Positions 44,221 through 53,995 of a stretch of DNA of 64,000 nucleotides are shown here, in pieces (position 1 is the stretch's first letter; each line of letters starts with the position of its first letter). Origin of the DNA: CBDEGU01 sp965238045 (lineage in GTDB: Bacteria > Acidobacteriota > Terriglobia > Bryobacterales > UBA6623); contig CBDEGU010000010.1 of the NCBI GenBank assembly GCA_965238045.1, positions 186,001-250,000 on the forward strand, written 5' to 3'. The notes below the pieces were generated by a model that saw nothing but the letters and a program-made list of their open reading frames with translations, was not told the DNA's origin and ran no database searches. Position numbers and translations under genes: made by a program.

Positions 44221-46572
44221 TTACCCAATCTCGGCCAGCAGCCGGCGGGCCACTTCCTTGGCCTTCTCGCCGACATCACCGAGCGGACCGACGCACGAGG
44301 GACAACCCGCCTCGCAGGGACAACTCTCAAGCAGTCCGCGCGCCCGCTCGAAAAGTTCCCCGCGCATGCGGTAGAGCGGCTCACTCATGCCAATGCCGCC
44401 AGAAAAATTGTCATACAAATAGAGATTCGGCTCGAAGGCCGCCGGGGCGTTCTCCTCGTCATTTCCGATCGCCACGCCCAGATCACGCGGGTCGCACATG
44501 AGCAGCAGCGCGCCCACGGTGCGAAATACATTGGCCAACCCGCTGAGTCCGCCCTTTTTTTCTTCACTTGTGTATTCGGTAATCCTGGCCAGAAACTCCT
44601 GAGGGAAGCGCGGCCAAAAGGCCGTGGTATGCATCTCCTGCTCGGGCATGGAAAGCGTGCCGGCTCCCACATTTTCATTCGTGTAGAACTTGATCTTCTT
44701 GAATCCGACAATCTGGCGGTTGACGCGGACTTCGCCATGGCTGCAAACAACCGGTCCCTCGGGCGCGGACTCAAACGTATCGAGCACTTTCACCTGCGTA
44801 TAGTCGATCGCGTCGGTGTAGTAGTCGCATTCCACGCTTTTCACATACGCTTTGCGCTCGTCGTAGGCGAACCGCTCGACGTGATAGAGCTTGCCTTCGT
44901 GAAGGTAGATGGCCTTCTGGTGAAGCGTCGTCAGAGCGGAGCTGAAATCCACCTCCCCGATGACCCGCGGCTCGCCCGTCGTGTCGACCACGACGAAGTT
45001 GTCGCTTGTTACAGAGCGCAAACCGACGGCGTTGGCGGGATAGGACTCCGAGGTCCAATGCCAGGAATCGCCCGCGTGATGCAACACTCCGGTTTCCTTC
45101 AAGAATTCACAGAGATCGCCCGTCGGATGCGGGCCGAACTTCTCTCCGTCGCGTATCGGCAATTCAAAGGCCGCGCACTTGAGATGGCTGAGCAGAATCT
45201 CCAGATTGTCGGCATTGATCTGCGCGTGTTCAGGCGAGGCATCGAAGAAATAGCCGGGGTGCTCGACAATGTATTGATCCAGCGGCGCGCTCGAAGCTAC
45301 CAGCACGGTGAGGGATAGCGACTGGCGCCGCCCGGCGCGCCCGGCCCGCTGCCAGGTCGAGGCGATGGTGCCCGGATAGCCGGCCATCACGATGGTGTCG
45401 AGCGAGCCGATATCGATGCCCAGTTCCAGGGCGCTTGTCGCCACCACGCCCAGGATCTCGCCGTCCCGCAACTGTTTCTCTATCGCGCGGCGCTCGCGCG
45501 GCAGATAGCCGCCGCGGTATCCGCGTACCGACCCAGGGGGCAGCGTGCCGCGCTCGCAGGCGTCCTTCAGATAGCGAACGAGAATCTCGGTCGCCAGACG
45601 GCTGTTTGCGAATACCAGCGTCTGCTGCCCGCGCTTGAGAAAACCCAGCGCCAGCCGCCGCGTCTCGGAAATGTAACTTCGCCGAATTCCCAGCTGACGG
45701 TTCACGACCGGCGGGTTGTAGAGGACGAAGTATTTTTCTCCGCTGGGCGCTCCGTTCGAGGTGATCTCCGAGACGGGTTGCTCGATTAACTTACCGGCGA
45801 GTTCGCCAGGATTGGCGATGGTCGCCGAGCAGCAGATGAATTGCGGCTTCGAGCCGTAGAAGTCACAGATGCGGCCAAGCCGCCGAAACAGGTTCGCCAA
45901 GTGGCTGCCGAAAACTCCGCGATAGGTGTGCAGCTCATCGACGACCACGTAGCGCAAGTTCTCGAAGAACCGCGCCCAGCGCGTATGGTGCGGCAGAACG
46001 CCGCTGTGCAGCATGTCGGGATTGGTGAGTACGATATTCGCTCGCTGCCGGATCGCCTTGCGGACATCTTGCGGCGTATCGCCGTCGTAGGTGAAGGCCG
46101 GCCAGTCGCCGCCGGCCGCCTCGATCAGGCTGCTGAGTTGCGCGAGCTGGTCTTCGGCCAGCGCCTTGGTCGGGAATAGATAGAGCGCGCATACACCCGG
46201 ATCGGTGGCCAGGGCGTTGAGTACCGGGAGGTTGTAGCAGAGTGTCTTGCCGCTGGCGGTGGGCGTCGGAATGACGACGTTCTCACCAGCTTGGATGACG
46301 CGAAATGCCTCGGCCTGATGGCTGTAGAGTTTCGTGATGCCCCGCGCGGCGAGCACCCCGGCGATGGCTTTGTTGACACCGGCCGGCAGTTCGGCGTACT
46401 CAGCATCTTGGGCCGGCTGGTGGTGAATCGCCGTAATCGGCGAGCCCTCGCGCCGCTCGATCGCCTGGAGCTGCTCCACGGCCCGCTCAAGCGAGCGGTC
46501 TTGACGGACCAGCAGATTTGCTGACCGTGACTCGCTTGCCAGCGAGTCCACAAATGGAAGGGACAAATTCAA
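44221..46572 (-). CDS. mrfA: DEAD/DEAH-box helicase with DUF1998 domain, YprA/MrfA-type
   Basis: 783 residues from a TTG at 46572 with GAGG five bases upstream. Superfamily 2 helicase: Q-motif region GITKLYSHQAEAF, Walker A PTPTASGKT (about 102-110), Walker B VVDELH (about 210-215), SATIANPGELA (motif III) and the second RecA domain with SALELGIDIG and QRAGRAGRRQ (motif VI). The C-terminal DUF1998/MrfA zinc site has CPCEAGCPSC (about 751-760), with additional Cys upstream. It is followed by the MrfB-type exonuclease gene, the same pair known from B. subtilis mitomycin repair. It acts on DNA in the cytoplasm. Confidence 0.93.
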   Translation of the reverse strand: MNLSLPFVDSLASESRSANLLVRQDRSLERAVEQLQAIERREGSPITAIHHQPAQDAEYAELPAGVNKAIAGVLAARGITKLYSHQAEAFRVIQAGENVVIPTPTASGKTLCYNLPVLNALATDPGVCALYLFPTKALAEDQLAQLSSLIEAAGGDWPAFTYDGDTPQDVRKAIRQRANIVLTNPDMLHSGVLPHHTRWARFFENLRYVVVDELHTYRGVFGSHLANLFRRLGRICDFYGSKPQFICCSATIANPGELAGKLIEQPVSEITSNGAPSGEKYFVLYNPPVVNRQLGIRRSYISETRRLALGFLKRGQQTLVFANSRLATEILVRYLKDACERGTLPPGSVRGYRGGYLPRERRAIEKQLRDGEILGVVATSALELGIDIGSLDTIVMAGYPGTIASTWQRAGRAGRRQSLSLTVLVASSAPLDQYIVEHPGYFFDASPEHAQINADNLEILLSHLKCAAFELPIRDGEKFGPHPTGDLCEFLKETGVLHHAGDSWHWTSESYPANAVGLRSVTSDNFVVVDTTGEPRVIGEVDFSSALTTLHQKAIYLHEGKLYHVERFAYDERKAYVKSVECDYYTDAIDYTQVKVLDTFESAPEGPVVCSHGEVRVNRQIVGFKKIKFYTNENVGAGTLSMPEQEMHTTAFWPRFPQEFLARITEYTSEEKKGGLSGLANVFRTVGALLLMCDPRDLGVAIGNDEENAPAAFEPNLYLYDNFSGGIGMSEPLYRMRGELFERARGLLESCPCEAGCPSCVGPLGDVGEKAKEVARRLLAEIG

Positions 46573-46970
46573 TGCGGCCTCATTCTCCTTTTATTCGCCT
46601 AACTAGCTTAGCCGATTTCAGGGAGCAACGCAAGCCTTTGCGTCAAGAATGTCAGCGCCCAATGGAAATGGCCCCTCGTTCGAAGGAGAGGATCGTTGTC
46701 GCCGGGACTGTGGGAATGTGGGAATCGCGTTAGCGATTTCCAAGGGACGGTGGGAAGGGGGGGGACCTCTCGTTGCCCCCCCTCCCTGCTCGCTCTCTCG
46801 AGAGGCTTTGCACCTAACCGTCTCCCTGAGCCCGCTCAGCAGCTCGTTCGAGCGGCGGAAGCCGGGCCGATTCAGGGCGTTGGCGAGGCCAAAGAATGTT
46901 TGTTGGACGGAACGTTTGTTCCCGCCAGCCATCCTGCTGCGGTACAATTTCGTCAGGCTCAGTCGGGGCT
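46573..46970. other. Intergenic region between divergent mrfA and kinase genes
   Basis: About 400 bases without a supported gene. A hairpin GGAATCGC-GTTA-GCGATTTCC lies at 46721-46741, and a G8 tract with a matching C-rich stretch near 46756-46785 could form another stem. No convincing promoter was recognised. Confidence 0.5.
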
Positions 46971-49742
46971 ATGGTCGGTCAAACTATTGCGTCCGGTGGC
47001 GCTGAAGTTTCTTTCGCCTCATCTGCTCAGTGACACCGAAGCCAAAGAGCGGTTCATCCGCGAAGCTCAGGCTGCCGCCGCGCTAAATCATCCGAATATC
47101 TGCACGGTCCATGAGATTGATGAGGCCGGCGGGCGAACGTTCATCGTGATGGCGTTCCTGGAAGGGGCCAGCCTGGACACGAAGATCGAGGCCGGACCGC
47201 TGAAGCTGGACGAGGCGCTCGACTTCGCCATCCAAACAGTGCAAGGTTTGCAGGCGGCGCACGGCAAAAAGATCGTTCATCGAGATATCAAGCCCGCCAA
47301 TCTGATGGTCACGCCGCAGGGGGCCAAGCAATTGGTCACGATCATGGACTTCGGGCTGGCTCAGTTGGCGGACCGCTCGAAGCTCACCCAGGGGCCCACG
47401 GCGCTGGGCACGGTCTCCTATATGTCGCCCGAACAGGCGCAGGGGATGGAGCTGGATCACCGCACTGACCTTTGGGCGCTGGGAGCGGTGAGCTATGAGA
47501 TGGTGACCGGGCAGCGGGCCTTCCAAGGCCACTACGATCAGGCGATCACGTATTCGATTCAGCACGAAGAGCCCGAACCCATGACGGCCTTGCGGACGGG
47601 CGTGCCGATGGAGCTGGAGTGGATCGCCGACAAGTGTTTGGTGAAAGACCGGGAGAGGCGCTACCAGCATACCGACGAGTTGCTGCTGGATCTGGAGACG
47701 CTCAAGAAGAAGATGGAGTCGGGCCGGTCGGCGATCTTGCGTACTGGAGTGGCGACCAGCACTCTTGCCGGTCCGGAAGAAAGAGCAGGACAAGCTGAGA
47801 GCTTGTCGCCACCGCATCCCCTGGCCAAGTATCGCGTGATCGAGGACTTGGAGGAAGGCGATGACAGCGTTCTCTATCGCGCCGAGGACACTCAGCTCAA
47901 GCGTTTAGTTGATGTACGGGTTGTGCCGCAGTCCTCGGCCCAGCGGATTGCACGCGTGCAGCGGCGCAAGCAAACGGTCGTGCTCGGCGCGGGTGCGCTA
48001 GGCGTGCTTCTCGCCCTGATCTTCGCATCTCTTTGGCTCTTCTCCCCGGCCCCGGTGGCCGAAGCTCCTCTGCGCCGTTTCGCCTTCACCCCCGAGTCTC
48101 TCCACAGCGGTCCGTACGGCCGGACGGTGATCTCTCCAGACGGCAAGCATATCGTCTACTTGGGGGCGGCGAGGAGCAGAAACTCTGGGTAAGGGATGTC
48201 GACCGCGAGCAGCCCCGCGAGGTGGCCGGAACCGAAAACGCCCGCCACCAAGGGCTGTTCTGGTCGCCCGACAGCCAGTTCATCGGCTTCGCTGCCGGCA
48301 ACGAGCTGAAGAAAGTCTCGGTCCAGGGAGGTCCGGCAATCACGCTCTGCCCACTGCCCGGCACGATTTGGGAAGGAGGCGCGTGGAGCCCCGACGGCAG
48401 CTCCATCGTGTTCAGCGCGGGGAGCTCTCCCCCGGTGTTGCATGAGGTCCCCGCCCGAGGAGGAGAGCCGAAGCTGTTGTTCGAGCCCGAAACCTCGGAA
48501 AGGGGGTCCGCCAACATCCAGCCGCATTTCCTGCCGTCAGAATCCGGGCCGCGGAGCATCGTTTACAACGTGGGCAATTACACCGACCGGGAGATCGTCG
48601 TCAAGAACCTGGCGACCGGCGAGCGAGAAGTGCTGGCGGAAGGAGCTTTTCCCCGCTATTCCCCGAGCGGGCATATTCTCTACCAGACCGCTCCCTTGGC
48701 CCCCGGCCTGTGGGCCCTGCCCTTTTCCCTTGAGACCTTGAAACCCACCAGCGAAGCCTTCCCCATCGCCGAGAATGCCGGCGACCCGAGCGTAGCCGCG
48801 GACGGCACTCTGGTGTATGTTGACCTTTTGGGTGAGGGCCGGCAGCAACTGGTATGGCAGGACCGAGAGGGCAAGAAACTGGAGGTGATCGGCCAGCCCC
48901 AGGATGGCATTCGCTTCCCTGCTCTATCTCCCGATGGCCGCCATGTGGCGGTGATCGGTACCGAGAACAACAACGACGATGTCTGGGTGCACGAGGTGGG
49001 GCGCTCCCTCAAGAGACGCTTGACGTTTGATGCAGCGCCGGACGGACGGCCCATCTGGTCGCCTTCGGGAAAGGAGATCGCTTTTTGGTCCGCTCGCGGC
49101 CAAGGCGACGCTAACATCTACACACGGCCCGCGGACGGCACGGGCGAGCCGAGGTTGCTGGTGGACACGCCTTTGGAGGAGACACCCAACGACTGGTCCC
49201 CCGATGGAAAGTATCTGCTCTACGACGTTAGAGGTGAGGAAACCGGAATGGACCTCTGGTATCTGAAGCGCAAAGAGGACGGCAGCGGCTTTGAGCCGGT
49301 TTCCTTTTTGCAATCCTCTTTCAACGAAAGCGCGGTGAAGTTTTCAGCGGACGGCCGTTTTGTCGCCTATGTCTCGGACGAGTCGGGCCGGTTCGAAGTC
49401 TACGTCCGGCCGTTTCCCGGGGGTGATGGGAAATGGCAAGTCTCGGGTAACGGCGGGCGCCAGCCGCGCTGGAGCAAGGACGGCAAAGAGCTGTTTTACA
49501 CGGAGGGTTACACGCTGATGGCCGTCGCGGTCGCGACGACCCCGAGTTTCACGAGCGGCGCGGTAACCCGCCTGTTCCAGGACGCCGATTTGTTGGGCGG
49601 TGACGATCCTCGCTATGACGTCTCCGGCGACGGCCGCCGCTTTGTACTGAGAGAGCCGGTCGCCGGCGCGGAAGAGAAACCCCCGTCCATCCACATCGTC
49701 CAGAACTGGTTCGCCGAGTTCCGCGGCCGGCAGCGAGAATAA
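46971..49742 (+). pseudogene. Ser/Thr protein kinase with PD40 propeller, copy 1, doubly disrupted
   Basis: Aligned with copy 2, this gene starts with the same ATG-GTC-GGT-CAA-ACT-ATT (46971) but then lacks a net 77 bases that encode the glycine-rich ATP loop; the start is left out of frame with the kinase body. The body retains VALKFLSP, HRDIKPANLM, MDFGLAQL, YMSPEQ and ALGAVSYEMVTGQRAF. A degenerate second N-lobe-like block (KYRVIEDLEEGDDSVLYRAE), one TM helix (LGVLLALIFASLWLF) and a PD40 propeller follow. The propeller continues in another frame: at the G5 tract 48162-48166 one G seems lost, producing a stop at 48190-48192 while the other frame runs to 49742. Neither a normal kinase nor a normal propeller fusion can be made. 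Confidence 0.87.
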
Positions 49743-49747
49743 GCGCT

Positions 49748-52633
49748 ATGATTGGTCAAACTATTTCGCACTACAAGATCACCGAGAAACTCGGTGAAGG
49801 CGGGATGGGCGTCGTCTATAAGGCCGAGGATGTCAAGCTCAAACGTCCGGTGGAGCTGAAATTCCTCAAGGCCCACCTGCTGGGGGATTAAGAGATCAAG
49901 GCGCGTTTCTGGCGCGAGGCCGAAGCGGCGGCCTCTTTGAACCACCCCAACATCTGCACCGTCTATGAGATCGACGAGGTCCAAGGCAAGACGCTCATCG
50001 CCATGGCCTTCATCGAGGGAGAAGGCCTCGACAAGAAAATCGATGCCACGCCGTTGAAAATCAATCAGGCGCTGGACATCGCGATCCAAATCGCTCAGGG
50101 TCTTCGGGCCGCTCACGGCAAACAGATTACGCATCGCGACATCAAGCCCGCCAACGTGATGGTCGGCAGCGACGGACATGCCACCATCATGGACTTCGGC
50201 TTGGCCCTGCTGGCCAACCGCTCGAAGCTCACCAAGATGGACACGACCATGGGCACGGTCGCCTACATGTCGCCCGAGCAAGCCGAAGGCGCCGGAACCG
50301 ACTATCGCACCGATGTCTGGGCGCTGGGAGCGGTGATTTACGAGATGGTCACAGGTCAGAGGGCCTTCCAAGGCGACTACGATCAGGCGATCACCTATTC
50401 GATTCTGCACGAAGAGCCCGAGCCGATGACGGCGCTGCGGACGGGCGTGCCGATGGAGCTGGAACGGATCACCAGCAAGTGTTTGGTGAAGCACCGCGAG
50501 AAACGCTACCAGTCGGTGGCCGATCTGCTGCTCGACCTGGAGACGCTGCGCGAGAAACAAAAGTCCGGCACAGCAACGATCCTGCGCACCGGAGTGGCGA
50601 CCGGCACTCTTGCCGGTCCGGAAGAAAGAGCAGGACAAGCTGAGAGCTTGTCACCACCGCACCCCTTGGCCAAGTATCGCGTGATCGAGGACTTGGAGGA
50701 AGGCGATGACAGCGTTCTCTATCGCGCCGAAGACACTCAGCTTAAGCGTTTAGTTGAGGTGCGGGTTGTGCCGCAGTCCTCGACCCAGCGGATTGAGCGG
50801 CAGCAGCGACGGAAGCAAACGGCGCTACTCGGGGTCGCGGCCCTGAGTGTGCTGTTTGGTCTGATCTTCGCGTTTCTGTGGCTGTTCTCCCCGGCCCCTG
50901 TGGCCGAAATTCCCCTGCGCCGCTTCGCCATTGCGCCGCCGGTAAGCGTAGAAACGGACGTATGGGGAGGTGGGATGTACGACAACTCTATCGCGATTTC
51001 ACCCAACGCAAGGCACATCGCCTTTGTCGAGGCCGGCGGGCAAGGAAGGCTGTGGGTTCAGGATCTGGACCAGGAGCAGTCGCGCGTGATCGAGGGCGCC
51101 AAAGGGGCAAGAAGTCCTTTCTGGTCGCCGGACAGCACTTTCATCGGCTTTGCCGCCGGGGGAGAAGTCAAAAAGGTCTCCGTTCGAGGCGGTCTGGCCA
51201 GCCGGGTTTGTGAGTTGCCCGACGAGCATTTCCACGGAGGAACCTGGAGTCCCGACGGCGAGGTGATCGTCTTCAGCTCCGGCCCTCAAGGCCAACAGCA
51301 CAGCCTCTACCACGTCCCCGCGCGCGGCGGTACGCCCGGCCTTCTGCCGGCTGCGGAGGATTTGGATCAAGCTTCAGAAGGGCCTGCTAGGTATCCGGCC
51401 TGGTCCCATTTCCTGCCCTCGGAAGCCGGGGCTCGCGTCCTGGTGTTCACATTCGGAACCCTGACCGAACACACCATGGTAGTCCAGGATCTGGAAACCG
51501 GGCAGAGAGAGCTTCTGGGGCCCGGTGCGGCTCCTGTCTATTCCCACAGCGGCCATCTGTTATATGCGACAAATCCACTAAGCAACGATCTCTGGGCGCT
51601 GCCCTTTTCTTTGGAGACGCTAAGGGCTACCGGGGAGGCCTTCCCTGTTTCAGAGAACAGCCGTTACGCTACGGTGGCAGCGGATGAAACGCTGGTTTAC
51701 CTCGACATGTTCGGCTCCTCGGGGCAACAGCAACTGGTTTGGGTTGACCGTGATGGCAAGAAAGTTGCAGAGATCGGTCAAGCACAGGACGGAATACTTA
51801 TGGCGGCACTCTCCCCCGATGGCCGCTGGGCGGCGGTGGCGGTGGCGGAGGGCTCCAGTCCGGACGTGTGGGTTTGGGATCTTGCCCGGGGGGTCAGCAC
51901 ACGTTTGAGCACCGCCCCGGAATTCGACGCTCTCCCGGTGTGGTCGCCCGCGGGCGACGAGGTAGCGTTTGGGTCCCTTCGGGCGGGCAATCTCGATATC
52001 TATCTCCGGCGGGCCGACGGCAGCGGGGAGGAGCAGGCGGTGGCGGCTACGTCTGAAAACGAGTGGCCATCCGACTGGTCCAGGGATGGGAAGTATCTTC
52101 TCTACGATCAATCCGACCCCGAAACCGGGCGTGATCTCTGGTACCTGGAGCGCGGCGAGGACGGCAGCGGCTGGGAGCCGCACCCGTTCTTGCAAGAACC
52201 CTCGTTGCAAGCTGCGCCCAAATTCTCACCCAATGGCCGGTATGTGGCCTACATCTCGGACGAATCAGGGCAGCCAGAAGTCTATGTACAGCCGTTTCCC
52301 GAGGGTGGGCGCAAGGTGACGGTGTCGAACAGCGGCGGGAGCCAGGTGCGCTGGAGCCGGGACGGGAAAGAACTCTTCTATGCGGAAGGGGAGAGACTCA
52401 TGGTGGTGGCGGTTTCGACGGAAGGGGAGTTCTCGGCCGGCTTGCCGACGGAGCTGTTCGAGCATGCGGGACTGCGGACGGTCCTTAACTACCCGAACTA
52501 CGATGTATCGCTGGATGGGCGAAGGTTCATTTTGCCCGAGCCGGTCGGCTACGACGAAACCGAAGCCCCTCGGGCGACGATACGCGTCGTCGAAAACTGG
52601 TTCGCCGAGTTCAAAGACCAGCAAGAGCAGTAG
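49748..52633 (+). pseudogene. Ser/Thr protein kinase with PD40 propeller, copy 2, premature stop at codon 48
   Basis: Begins five bases after copy 1. Codons 1-47 encode IGQTISHYKITEKLGEGG and GVVYKAEDVKLKRPVELKFL, the usual bacterial receptor-kinase N-lobe. TAA at 49889-49891 interrupts the frame where the family reads Glu or Lys; otherwise it is open to 52633 (about 961 codons). Catalytic features are HRDIKPAN (Asp131), MDFGLALL (Asp149) and YMSPEQAEG. After the kinase come the degenerate N-lobe-like block KYRVIEDLEEGDDSVLYRAE (near residue 307), a TM helix (about 359-379) and a PD40 propeller (SPDSTFIGFAAG, SPDGEVIVFSSG, SPDGRWAAVAV, SRDGKYLLYDQ, SRDGKELFYAE). Restart at a TTG near 49937 could give a kinase without the ATP loop. 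One base change would restore it. Confidence 0.85.
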
Positions 52634-52824
52634 CCGCCCTCACCACAACCGAAGCCACAAGAACCAAAGAAGCAGGCACTCCGGCTTCACCAAGCGTCCC
52701 GCTGGGAGATATCCCCGCCGAATTGCTGTGCGCCGGTTGGAATTGCTAGAATCTCGTTCCTATAGCATTTTCACTGATGACATAGCCCGTATCCGAAGAT
52801 GCCGCAGCAGAGATGGGATGAGAA

Positions 52825-52962
52825 GGCCGCCTCAATGCTGCATGCAAGGGCGGCATTTGCGCAGTCGATCGGAGAAGTCCGCGAGGGCGCCCAGGCCTGG
52901 CGGGAAGACTGGCGCCACGACGGCGGTTTCTGGGAGAAGGTGCGAGAGAAGTTTCTTCTCGA
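52825..52962 (+). pseudogene. Duplicated 5' fragment of the class V aminotransferase gene
   Basis: About 138 bases nearly identical to 54067-54204, the 5' region of the aminotransferase gene (codons reading AASMLHARAAFAQSIGEVRE onward). The copy lacks the Tat-signal start and stops abruptly after KFLLE, where unrelated sequence begins. The few differences suggest a recent partial duplication. The rest of 52634-53030 shows no gene. Confidence 0.88.
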
Positions 52963-53030
52963 AAGTCGTAGCCTGCCCCCGAGTTTCCTGTCCCCGACTT
53001 TCCCCAATCGGAAACTCCAGTTAGAATCTC

Positions 53031-53822
53031 TCAGGACGGCGGGCAAGGCGGCCGGATAAGCGCAGCGGCGTTCAGACGGTTGCCTGATTCTTCCAAGATT
53101 AACCGCTCCACCCGGCTCCAGACTTCGGGATCATAACTGATGTAAGTGTGTGCGACCCGCATCAGCTTCTTGAACCAGTTGATATGCGATATGTCGATTT
53201 TGCGTTTGCTATAGTCCACCCGGCAGTCGACTACGATCATGGTTCGCTCGGGGTCCTCCGCGCGGATGGGACCCTCTCCTCGAATCACGATGCCGTTCTT
53301 CTGGTAGAAATTCGCGGTCCGGCGCACATTGGGCGGGATCACGCCGTCGGCCCAGCCCACGCTGTCAATCTGAATCGTCAACAGCACCGGGATGTTCAGG
53401 TTGTGCAGGTCTCGCGCAAGCTTGACCGTGGCCGCGCCCCCGAAGCTCAGACCATAGACCACGATGCGCGCGGAAGCCCCTTCCTGGGAGTCAACGACTC
53501 CGTTTCGATCCCGGTCGAAAGCACGATGGATCAATTCCACGGCCAGGGGGCGTCTGTCGTTTTCGAGAGTTTCCACGTGCAAGCCGCGAACCCGCAGCGA
53601 ACGCAGCCTGAGAGCGAGTTTGCGAGGAGATCGTTCCTCGTTATCCCACGACTCTCGGCCTCCCAGGAATCCGATCACCAAGGTTTCGCCCAGGCCGATC
53701 GGGGTCTTCGTGAGGAAGTCTTCCCAGGTCTGGCCCTCAGCAGGCGGCAAAGAGAAACTGACAAGGAGAAGCGCCGCGGGCACACGGAAGGCTTCAAGCA
53801 GCCTCGTCACATAGCACAGCAT
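53031..53822 (-). CDS. Exported alpha/beta-hydrolase-like protein
   Basis: 263 residues with a hydrophobic N terminus (FRVPAALLLVSFSLPPAEG) that fits a signal peptide. The core shows TLVIGFLGG (a likely oxyanion strand), a short acidic loop resembling an EF-hand (DRDRNGVVDSQEG) and the nucleophile elbow IVVYGLSFGGAATVKLARDL (GLSFGG, a GxSxG variant). LLTIQIDSVGW could hold the acidic residue, and RVAHTYISYDP a His. Length and arrangement fit a small lipase/esterase-like hydrolase, but no named family is recognised. It is flanked by the duplicated fragment and the aminotransferase gene, transcribed opposite to the latter. Confidence 0.7.
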   Translation of the reverse strand: MLCYVTRLLEAFRVPAALLLVSFSLPPAEGQTWEDFLTKTPIGLGETLVIGFLGGRESWDNEERSPRKLALRLRSLRVRGLHVETLENDRRPLAVELIHRAFDRDRNGVVDSQEGASARIVVYGLSFGGAATVKLARDLHNLNIPVLLTIQIDSVGWADGVIPPNVRRTANFYQKNGIVIRGEGPIRAEDPERTMIVVDCRVDYSKRKIDISHINWFKKLMRVAHTYISYDPEVWSRVERLILEESGNRLNAAALIRPPCPPS

Positions 53823-53995
53823 AGCGTCTCACGCGGGTGGCACGGCCACAGACCTGACGCTGGTGGGTGAGCCATACTCCGGCCCACTTGAGGAAGGAGC
53901 CAGCTTCGGAAATACACCAAGGGAGTGCGGGCGGGCCGCGCCGCAATCCCTTTCTGGGAAAATAAAGTGAGAATGAATAATCCAGGAGAAGACAG

